Shown one piece after another: positions 52,697-59,967 of a stretch of 64,000 nt of DNA (the first letter of the stretch is position 1; every line of letters starts with the position of its first letter). Below the pieces are notes generated by a model. That model had not been told where the DNA came from. It saw nothing but the letters and a program-made list of their open reading frames with translations, and ran no database searches. The DNA comes from Sphingobium sp. CAP-1 (GTDB lineage Bacteria > Pseudomonadota > Alphaproteobacteria > Sphingomonadales > Sphingomonadaceae): NCBI RefSeq assembly GCF_009720145.1, contig NZ_CP046254.1, positions 104,215 to 168,214 of the forward strand, in the 5' to 3' direction. The position numbers were made by a program, and so were the translations under genes.

Positions 52697-53925
52697 GACA
52701 GCACCTCCATTCCAGGCACCTCGAGTGCCACGGCTCGGAGATCATCTGTTGCCAGTTTGAGATAAGTATTGGTGGATTCGGTGGATCGATGCCCGAGCAC
52801 GTCGCCGATGATCTTTTGCGGGACCGATGCCCGCAGCATTTCGACCGCACGTGCGTGGCGGAAGACATGCGGCCCCCGCTTTCCTGCTGGCACTACGCCT
52901 GCGGCGGCCAACCGACCGCGGATCATGCCGTACAGGTTCGTCATTGCGATATAGGGTGCGCAGGATCGGACGAAGATTTCCCGCACTTCAACCTGGGGCC
53001 GCCCAAGGCGCAGATAATCCAGCAGCGCTTCACCAACAGTCACCATTAGCGGCATGTACGAGTACGCGTTGGTCTTGGTGTGGCAGATCCGGAGGGATTC
53101 TGCGCGCCAGTCCACGTCATCGAGCCGAAGGCGGCATATCTCACCTTCGCGCAGCCCATACGTGGCAAGCAGCTGAAGTATCGCATAATCGCGTAGTCCG
53201 CGTGGCGATCTGTCCTCCTGCGTTGTCGCCAGAACCGCGGCGATTTGGCTCCTTTCCAGCGTCGACGGCACATCTTCGTAGGCATAGAGCATGGGGCCGA
53301 TGATGTGTGGCGTCAGATCGGTCGGGATGCGACCCGTCCGATGCAGATGGCGAACCACCGAACGGAGACGCTCAGCGACATCGGCCAATGATTTGCGCCG
53401 TAAACCAGGCGCGCGCATGTCCATGTAGAGATCGATGTCCACGATGCTCAACGTTTCGAGGCTGGCGGCACCGGCCCGGTCGAACTGCCATCGCAGGAAG
53501 TTTCGCGCCTCCCACATCAGCGCCGCAATGGACGCGCTTGCCAAACCGCGCTCCTCGCGCAGCCATGCCTCGTATTCGCGGCAAATTTCATGTCGATGCT
53601 CGTCATCGGGACCGATCATTTCTGCGTCCGGGGGCCAATTGCCTTGAGCAAGCCGGAGGAGCTTGGCGATCGCGGTGCGGGGCAACATGTGCCAACGCGC
53701 ACTGGGAGGCCGACCGTACTGGATCTCAAAATCCTGAACCGCATAGCCAAAATACTGATCGACCTGCTGCGGCGTCACAGTCTCGACCTGTATATCGCAC
53801 TCGGCCAGATAATCGAGAAACGCGCGGGCGTAGAGACGGTGGTTCGCCACGACCACGGGATTGTAATTCTGTGTGGTGAGCGAATTCGAGAGTTCGGTGA
53901 TCAACTCGTCATGCAACTTCAACAT
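52693..53925 (-). CDS. Tyrosine recombinase, first gene of RIT element 1 (RitA position)
   Basis: 410 residues from ATG at 53925 (GAGGAGG ribosome site). Catalytic residues: R in TYGLREGEICRL, H-x-x-R in HVFRHARAVEML, H in VLGHRSTES and Y in TNTYLKLAT. It is the promoter-proximal gene; about 90 bases separate it from the right inverted repeat at 54017. Confidence 0.9.
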   Translation of the reverse strand: MLKLHDELITELSNSLTTQNYNPVVVANHRLYARAFLDYLAECDIQVETVTPQQVDQYFGYAVQDFEIQYGRPPSARWHMLPRTAIAKLLRLAQGNWPPDAEMIGPDDEHRHEICREYEAWLREERGLASASIAALMWEARNFLRWQFDRAGAASLETLSIVDIDLYMDMRAPGLRRKSLADVAERLRSVVRHLHRTGRIPTDLTPHIIGPMLYAYEDVPSTLERSQIAAVLATTQEDRSPRGLRDYAILQLLATYGLREGEICRLRLDDVDWRAESLRICHTKTNAYSYMPLMVTVGEALLDYLRLGRPQVEVREIFVRSCAPYIAMTNLYGMIRGRLAAAGVVPAGKRGPHVFRHARAVEMLRASVPQKIIGDVLGHRSTESTNTYLKLATDDLRAVALEVPGMEVLS

Positions 53926-54016
53926 GATTGCCTCCTCAGCTGGTCCAGGGACCGCCGAGGTTCGCAACCAATATAATGCGCAGCAACTGCGCACACTATC
54001 ATGGGAATTCGCCGGT

Positions 54017-54056
54017 TACGCCGCGCTCCTCCGCATTACCGCTTCCTCGCGATAAG
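54017..54056 (-). repeat. Right inverted repeat of RIT element 1
   Basis: 40-base inverted copy of 50255-50294 with one mismatch. It ends directly at the host gene; no palindrome follows at this end. Confidence 0.85.
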
Positions 54057-54061
54057 CGATC

Positions 54062-54378
54062 ATTCACAACAATCTCCAGGCCGCGCTCGCCGCCACGCGC
54101 GTCACCGACGGCTTCAGCGGTGCCACCTATAATAGCGGCGCCAAGGCCGCGGCATTGTCGATCTTCGAATCGACCAAGCAACGCTTCTTCGGCCAGATCC
54201 TGCTGTCGATGAAGCTGCCGTCGCTGATCCCGGCGATCGCCGCCGATCTCGCGCGCGGCGACTGCGCCGTCGTCCAGCTCGTGTCGACGTCGGAAGCGAT
54301 GCTCGATCGTGCCCTTGCCGACCTGTCCCCCGAGGAGCGCGCCTGGCTCGACATCGAGCTGTCCCCGCGCGAATATGT
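54062..54378 (+). pseudogene. Strawberry-notch-type helicase, segment 2 (between two RIT elements)
   Basis: About 105 residues (IHNNLQAALAATRVTDGF to DIELSPREYV) that continue segment 1 in the same frame, with the family's SKQRFF-like motif here as STKQRFFGQIL. Cut again at 54378, in the middle of a codon, by RIT element 2. A short reading frame with ATG at 54155 exists but has no independent function. Confidence 0.88.
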
Positions 54379-54400
54379 TTAATGTGGAGCTCCACATTAG
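54379..54400. repeat. One-sided palindrome at the left end of RIT element 2
   Basis: TAATGTGGAGCTCCACATTA is a perfect 20-base palindrome (54380-54399); including one flanking base on each side it is the counterpart of 50229-50250. Centre AGCT, outer ATG/CAT, followed by ATGT and the 85-base repeat. Confidence 0.75.
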
Positions 54401-54404
54401 ATGT

Positions 54405-54489
54405 ATTCTTTGCAGTCGCAGTTTATGTCGAGCGTGGCGGCGAGAGACGCAGGTTTCCTTCGGTTTTCCATGATTTCACTCCAGATAAT
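54405..54489 (+). repeat. Left 85-bp inverted repeat of RIT element 2
   Basis: Starts ATTCTTTGCAGTCGCAG and ends CACTCCAGATAAT. Its exact inverted copy is at 58016-58100. Such long perfect repeats are unusual for RIT elements and suggest recent activity or gene-conversion between the ends. Confidence 0.9.
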
Positions 54490-54520
54490 ATGCGGGTTAG
54501 AGGGAGTGTTCGAAGACGGG

Positions 54521-55525
54521 TCAGGCCCGCCTTCGAACGTCGGTGAGCATTGTGATCAAGGCGTCGGAAGGCGGCTTGAAGCGCCCCGGCTTGATCGCAG
54601 GGGCACCGTGGGCTGCGAGAATCTGCAGCTTCTCTTCGGGATCGGCGCGCAAGTAGGTCTCGGTGCTCTGGATACTGGCGTGGCCGAGCCATAATGCGAC
54701 CTTGCGAATGTCCCCCGTCGCCGCGAGCGTGTGCATCGCGCAAGAATGACGAAGCACGTGGGGTGTGACGCGCTTCCCAAGGATCGACGGCTGCTTCGTC
54801 GCTGCCGTCTTGACGTGCTCGGCCAATCGGAACGCAAATCCGTCGCGGGTCATCGGCTGCCCGTTGGCATTGAGGAAAATCTCGGTGACCTCAACTTGAG
54901 GCCGGATCGCAAGCCATGCGCGCAATGCGATCTGGGTCTCCTTCCACAGCGGCAGGACCCGTTCACGTCGCCCTTTGCCCATGATGTGCATGGTGGACAG
55001 GGAGCGGTCCGGGAAATCGCCCAGTTGCAGCGTTACGAGTTCCGACACCCTCAGTCCGCCAGCATAGGTAAGATGCAGCATCGCGCGATCACGGGTGCCG
55101 AGGCGTGTCCGGGGATCGGGTGTATCGAGCAAAGCCTTGATCTCGGCCCGGTCGAGGTAATCGATCAGCGCCTTGTCTGTCTTCTTGGTCGGGATTGCTC
55201 TGACACGGAGTGCCTGATCGAGGCAGGCTGGAATCCGGTACTCGATGTATCGGAAGAAGGATCGGATCGCGGCGAGCCTGCCATTGCGGGTCCGCACGCA
55301 GCTGCCGCGGCCGATCTCCACATGATCGAGGAAGGCCATGATCATGTCTGTGCCGAGATCCTCAACCTCGAGATCGGTCGGTCGGCGCTTCAGCCGATCG
55401 GCAGCGAACTGGACGAGGAGGACGAAGCAGTTGGCATAGGTCTTCACCGTGTGCGGGCTGACGGCGCGTTCGCGCGGCAGATGTTCCCGCAGATATGCCG
55501 AGAGATGGGGAGCAAGCGCCGTCAT
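54521..55525 (-). CDS. ritC: Tyrosine recombinase, RIT element 2, third gene (RitC type)
   Basis: 334 residues with R in YAGGLRVSELVTL, H-x-x-R in HVLRHSCAMHTL, H in WLGHASIQS and Y in TETYLRADP. SAM-like N-terminal domain residues 5-105. Four-base overlap with the gene upstream. Length and motifs fit RitC. Confidence 0.9.
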   Translation of the reverse strand: MTALAPHLSAYLREHLPRERAVSPHTVKTYANCFVLLVQFAADRLKRRPTDLEVEDLGTDMIMAFLDHVEIGRGSCVRTRNGRLAAIRSFFRYIEYRIPACLDQALRVRAIPTKKTDKALIDYLDRAEIKALLDTPDPRTRLGTRDRAMLHLTYAGGLRVSELVTLQLGDFPDRSLSTMHIMGKGRRERVLPLWKETQIALRAWLAIRPQVEVTEIFLNANGQPMTRDGFAFRLAEHVKTAATKQPSILGKRVTPHVLRHSCAMHTLAATGDIRKVALWLGHASIQSTETYLRADPEEKLQILAAHGAPAIKPGRFKPPSDALITMLTDVRRRA

Positions 55526-56436
55526 GCCGCTTCTCCTTGAAAAAGTTGCTCGCTTGCAGCCGCAATGTCGCGCAGCAGCACTGGCGTGGCTTCGAGATAC
55601 CAGTACGTGTTGGCGATCGACGCGTGCCCCAGGTAGACACTGAGACCGGCCATGTGGTGGGCAATGGCCTCCCTGTCACGCGGGCAGGACTCAAGCGAGC
55701 GAACAGCGAACGTATGTCGCAGATCGTGGAGTCGCATGCCTGCCGTACCGGTTGCTCCACGATATCCGAGAAGCCGGGCCAACCTGACGAACACGACGTG
55801 GGCGCGCACCTTGTGCGGCGCCCGCCCCCGGATAGTGACGAACAGGTCATTACACTTGGCCGGGTGCTTCGCGCGGATCGCAATGTAGGCTTCGAGTGCT
55901 TGGCGCGTCGATGGCTGCAAGGCGATCAGTCGCTGCTTGCCGAACTTGCCGTTGCGGACGACCAGCCCATCCTCGACCAGATCGTTGCACTGTAGCGCGA
56001 GAGCCTCGGAAATCCGGAGACCTGTCGCCGCGAGCAGGCCGAACAGGTAATGGTACGTGTATGGGCTAATCGTGCCATGGGGCGGAACGTTCAATGCCGC
56101 CGCCATGATCGCCCGCACCTGGTCCGCTTCGATTATGGTCGGAGTGGGACGTGGCCGCTTCCCCCGGCCGAAAACGCCGACAGGCGGGACTTCGTTGTCT
56201 GGGTCCTCGGCATGAGCGAAAAGGCTGAAGTTACGAGCAGCGTCGTACCTATGGCGAGCCACGTTTTGCGAGCTTGCCGTGTGGCACCAGTCGTAGATGC
56301 GCTGCACTCGGGTGTGCCGGTCACCGAAGCGTTCAGCGAAAGCGGCGTATTGGCGCAGCAGTCGTTCCTGTTCCGAGAACTTCCGCCCCAAGCTGCGATA
56401 CAGCGAGACGTATCTGGCAATCTGCGTGCTCAGCAT
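55522..56436 (-). CDS. ritB: Tyrosine recombinase, RIT element 2, second gene (RitB type)
   Basis: 304 residues from ATG at 56436 with GGGAGA upstream (ATG at 56454 is an alternative, adding six residues). Catalytic residues: R in ATGLRISEALAL, H-x-x-R in HDLRHTFAVRSL, H in YLGHASIAN and Y in TYWYLEATP. Overlaps ritA by seven bases and ritC by four. Confidence 0.9.
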   Translation of the reverse strand: MLSTQIARYVSLYRSLGRKFSEQERLLRQYAAFAERFGDRHTRVQRIYDWCHTASSQNVARHRYDAARNFSLFAHAEDPDNEVPPVGVFGRGKRPRPTPTIIEADQVRAIMAAALNVPPHGTISPYTYHYLFGLLAATGLRISEALALQCNDLVEDGLVVRNGKFGKQRLIALQPSTRQALEAYIAIRAKHPAKCNDLFVTIRGRAPHKVRAHVVFVRLARLLGYRGATGTAGMRLHDLRHTFAVRSLESCPRDREAIAHHMAGLSVYLGHASIANTYWYLEATPVLLRDIAAASEQLFQGEAA

Positions 56437-57977
56437 GACGGTTCTCCCGGCCATGGCTGCGCGATTTTCATGAGCATCGGCAGGTCGACCTTGGCGTAGA
56501 TGGCGGTGGTCTCGGGCGAGCTGTGGCGCAGGATCGTTCCAACGGACTCCAGCCCTGCGCCCGCGCGCAGCAAGTTGGTGGCAAGCGAATGCCGGAAAAT
56601 GTGCGATCCGGTCGGCACGCCTTCGATCCCGCCGCGCTCATGCGTGCGTGCAACGATGCCGGCGATCTCCGCCGATGAGCGGAACGAACGGAACGGGGCT
56701 TGCGCGCGCACGAACAGATGCGGATCGGCGGTCTTGGGACGCGCCGTGGCAATGTAGTCCAGGATCGCGTCACCGACGTCCTGAGGCAATGGCAGGCGAT
56801 CAGGCCGACGCGTCTTGCCCTTGACCGTCAGGTGGCCCGAGCGCCAGTCGATATCGTCGAGGTGCATATCCCGAATATCACCGGCACGCAGGCCAAGCCG
56901 GGCGAGCAGGAGAATGATGGCCTTGTCCCGAACTTCCACCGGGCGATCAGTCGGACATGCGCCGATGATCTGCTCGATCGTTGCCGGGTTAACGTGCCGG
57001 GGCAGCGTCGAAAGACGGTAGCGTTGCACTGATGGGATCGCGTGCAACAAAGCTGGACGGCAAATACCCTGCACGACCAGGAACCGAATATAGCTCCGTA
57101 TTATCGTGACGAGCAGTGATGCCGAACCCGGCGTCTCCTTGCTTCGTTGTTGAAACGCCCGTCTGAGGACGGCTGCATCCCATTGTGAAGGCTCGCCGAG
57201 CATAGGCGCGAGCCGCCTGATATCGGCCCGGTAGCGCCGGATCGTCTCATCGGTCGCGCCGCGGTGTTGCTTGAGCCATGCCAGATATGCCGCCATGTGC
57301 GGGTCGTCATCCGACACCAGTTCGACTGAAGGGATGACACCGCGGTCGCGCAAGAACTCGACGAAGTGCCGAGCGCCTCGCCGCCGCCGCTTCGCGCCCG
57401 AGGCAACAAGCTTGCCTCGCTTGCGCCAGACCGGACATCGACAATCATGCGCGCCGTACTGGTCGATGATCGTGTCATCGATATCGGCCCATTGTCGTCG
57501 CGCAATGCGAAGCCAGGCCGCGAAATGCTCGGCCTCGGATCGATAGGACTGGGCCGGTCCTTGCGCGAGTTGCAAGCGATCGATCCCATCGAAATAGTCG
57601 GCGAGGTGCCGTGGCAGATCGTCGATCCCGTCGTCGACACCGACGTAGCCTTGATCCTCCAGGAAGCGGACGAAGCGCCTGACTCGCGCTGCAATGTCCG
57701 CCTTATAGACTGGCTGCTGCGCCGAATACCGGTGGCAACGGCACCGATGCTTCTCGAACCGCCGAACGGTCCGATCGTCGATCGTGCGGATCGCGATCCC
57801 ATGCAGTTCCATCCAATGCAGGAAATGACGGGCCGCAGCGCCAAACAGAATCGCACTGCCTGACCTCTCGTCGAGCGACAGAGAGGAGAGGAATGCGGTG
57901 AGTAGAGCGTCGTGACTGGGCGGGTCTTCGACCCGGAGCCGGGCCGCTCGAAACGACAATAATGATCTTGATCGCAT
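56430..57977 (-). CDS. ritA: Tyrosine recombinase, RIT element 2, first gene (RitA type)
   Basis: 515 residues: a long N-terminal half with two Cys/His-containing parts (EKHRCRCHRYS and GAHDCRCPVWRK) that look like zinc-binding loops, then the catalytic domain with R in RLGLRAGDIRDM, H-x-x-R in HIFRHSLATNLL, H in LRHSSPETT and Y in AIYAKVDL. AAGGA precedes the ATG. The duplicated CxC-type motifs in the N-terminal half are a visible difference from the RitA position of element 1. Confidence 0.9.
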   Translation of the reverse strand: MRSRSLLSFRAARLRVEDPPSHDALLTAFLSSLSLDERSGSAILFGAAARHFLHWMELHGIAIRTIDDRTVRRFEKHRCRCHRYSAQQPVYKADIAARVRRFVRFLEDQGYVGVDDGIDDLPRHLADYFDGIDRLQLAQGPAQSYRSEAEHFAAWLRIARRQWADIDDTIIDQYGAHDCRCPVWRKRGKLVASGAKRRRRGARHFVEFLRDRGVIPSVELVSDDDPHMAAYLAWLKQHRGATDETIRRYRADIRRLAPMLGEPSQWDAAVLRRAFQQRSKETPGSASLLVTIIRSYIRFLVVQGICRPALLHAIPSVQRYRLSTLPRHVNPATIEQIIGACPTDRPVEVRDKAIILLLARLGLRAGDIRDMHLDDIDWRSGHLTVKGKTRRPDRLPLPQDVGDAILDYIATARPKTADPHLFVRAQAPFRSFRSSAEIAGIVARTHERGGIEGVPTGSHIFRHSLATNLLRAGAGLESVGTILRHSSPETTAIYAKVDLPMLMKIAQPWPGEPSC

Positions 57978-58015
57978 GTTGGTTCCTTCGACTTGTTCAG
58001 GTCGAGGGAACCGTA

Positions 58016-58100
58016 ATTATCTGGAGTGAAATCATGGAAAACCGAAGGAAACCTGCGTCTCTCGCCGCCACGCTCGACATAAACTGCGACTGCAAAGAAT
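58016..58100 (-). repeat. Right 85-bp inverted repeat of RIT element 2
   Basis: Perfect inverted copy of 54405-54489. It begins about 40 bases upstream of the ritA start, so the ritA promoter is close to or within the element end. Confidence 0.9.
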
Positions 58101-58101
58101 T

Positions 58102-59856
58102 CCTGGTCGACTATCTGACGGCGGCCTTTCCGGTGCGCCAGATGCGCACCTATACCGACGATAGCGGCACGGTGCGCTCGGAACCGATGATCGACGAGGC
58201 CGGGCAGCCCGTGCTGTGCCGGGAAGCGATGGCCATGCGCGACCAGCTCCTCGAGCAACTCTGTGCGCTGCCGGTGGTCGGCTCGGCGCTCGATCATATC
58301 ATCGGGCATTTCGGGACGGAGGCAGTGGCCGAGGTGACGGGCCGCAGCCGGCGGATCATCGTCGATGCCGAGGGCCGTCAGCGGATCGAACGGCGCAGCG
58401 CGCGCACGAACCTCGCGGAGACCGACAGCTTCATGCGCGGCGAAAAGCGCATCCTGATCTTTTCCGACGCCGGCGGCACGGGACGGAGCTATCATGCCAG
58501 CCTCGACGTGCCCAATCAGAGCCGCCGCATTCACTATCTCCTCGAGCCCGGTTGGCGTGCTGACGCGGCGATCCAGGGGCTGGGCCGCACGCACCGCACC
58601 CACCAAGCCAGCCCACCCCTGTTTCGGCCCGTTTCCACCGATTGCCGCGGCGAACGGCGGTTCATCTCGACGATTGCCAGACGCCTCGACAGCCTCGGCG
58701 CGCTGACCCGCGGCCAGCGCCAGACCGGTGGACAGGGACTTTTCGATCCCCGTGACAATCTGGAGTCCGACTTCGCGCGGGAATCGCTCGACCAGTGGTT
58801 TCGCCTGCTGTTCCAGGGAAAGCTCCAATCGGTGCGCTTCGATCAATTCCAGTCGCTCACCGGTTTGAACCTGGCCGGGGAGGGTGGGGGCTCACTGAGA
58901 CCTTGCCCACGATCCAGCGGTGGTTGAACCGCATCCTGGCGCTGCGCATCGACCTGCAGAACGCGATCTTCGACGAATATCTGGGCTTGATCGAAGCACG
59001 GGTGGAAAAGGCCCGCGAGGCTGGCACCCTCGATCTTGGCGTCGAAACGATCGCGGCCGACCGCATTTCGATCCTCGACCGCACGGTGATCCGGTGCGAT
59101 CCCGTGAGCGGCGCCGAAACCGAAATCCTGCGCATCGAAACCGAGGAACGATATCGACCGCTGACCCTGGAGCGCGCGCATTGGCTTCTGGCCGACCCGG
59201 AAGCGCGTGGGTTAATCAACCCGCGCTCCGGTAAGGCCGCCATTTGCCGGCCGACCTTCTCGCTGACGGACGAAGAGGGGCGGACCGTGCGCCGCTACGA
59301 GCTGGTGCGTCCAACGCGCACCGAACGGCACCGGCAGGACCTCTTCGCCGAAACCCATTGGACCGACGCGGACTGCGCGAACTTCGATGAAGCCTGGCAG
59401 GCCGAATGCGACGCGATGGCCGCGCAGACGCGTACGCAGATCATCTATCTGGTCACGGGCCTGCTGCTCCCGGTCTGGGGAAAGCTGCCCGACGATCATG
59501 TCCAGGTCTGGCGGTTGACGAGCGATGACGGCCAGTCGCTTCTCGGGCGTCTTATTCCGGCGCCGCTGGTGGAGCGGATCGCCAGCGCATTCGGCATCGC
59601 CGCCCATGTCGCGATCGATCTAGGCGCGCGGGTCGAGCACGTTCGCACCTCGGGCGAGATCATGCCGATCGGGTCGCTTCGGCTGAAGCGGGCCTTGGTC
59701 GCCGGCGACCACCGCCTCGAATTGCTCGACTGGCAGTCCGACGCCCTTCCTCATCTCAAGGCGGCGGGCTGCTTCACCGAGATCATCCAACACCGCACGC
59801 GGCTCTTCGTCCCACCGAGCCGCGCCGTCGAGATCCTTGGCGAGATCGTAGGCTGA
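58102..59856 (+). pseudogene. Strawberry-notch-type helicase, segment 3, with a frameshift
   Basis: The rest of the protein: VDYLTAAFPVRQM, the helicase C-terminal part (ILIFSDAGGTGRSYH, IQGLGRTHRTHQ) and the C-terminal domain to stop at 59854-59856. After LNLAGEGGG the frame runs to a false stop at 58927; one additional G in the run 58886-58890 would join it to the downstream frame (LTETLPTIQRWLNR). So besides two insertions there is an indel in a G tract, which may be a sequencing error. Confidence 0.88.
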
Positions 59857-59881
59857 ACAGCGGCAGCGTCAAGCGATCGAA

Positions 59882-59900
59882 GAGAGGGGAGGGGGCCTTC
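59882..59900 (+). repeat. Shared 19-bp leader motif before the ParB-like gene
   Basis: GAGAGGGGAGGGGGCCTTC, identical to 48032-48050. It is followed by an imperfect hairpin (GGCCTGAG and GCTCAAGCC, about 59909-59928), and AAGGAG with the start of the ParB-like gene. Same arrangement in both places suggests a common 5' leader element. Confidence 0.6.
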
Positions 59901-59967
59901 GGCCGGGTGGGCCTGAGTGGCTCAAGCCGGCCGACGACGTCGGCGCAACCCTCGAAGGAGACAACCG

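Larger units (their letters stand above)
50229..54056. mobile_element. RIT element 1 (three tyrosine recombinases)
   Basis: A 3.8-kb insertion carrying three overlapping tyrosine recombinase genes on the minus strand. It interrupts the strawberry-notch gene after codon ATC (50227-50229). The target CGAT(C) is present on both sides (50225-50229 and 54057-54061), and joining across the insertion gives AWTI-IHNNLQAAL in frame. Ends: a 22-base imperfect palindrome at the left only (50229-50250), ATGC, then the 40-base inverted repeat 50255-50294 matched by 54017-54056. Three adjacent recombinases define recombinase-in-trio (RIT) elements. Confidence 0.88.
54379..58100. mobile_element. RIT element 2 (three tyrosine recombinases, 85-bp inverted repeats)
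   Basis: A 3.7-kb insertion with three overlapping tyrosine recombinase genes on the minus strand, unrelated in detail to element 1. Terminal inverted repeats are 85 bases and perfectly identical (54405-54489 and 58016-58100). As in element 1, the left end has an additional 22-base palindrome followed by ATGT before the repeat; the right end does not. Gene sizes (515, about 305, 334) agree with published RIT elements as I remember them. No clear target duplication; joining 54378 to 58102 gives an in-frame host protein. Confidence 0.88.

Noticed and set aside
57962..58101. Start of the third helicase segment as an independent gene (MENRRKPASL)
   Set aside because: This stretch is inside the 85-base inverted repeat of RIT element 2, so it belongs to the element, not to the host gene.
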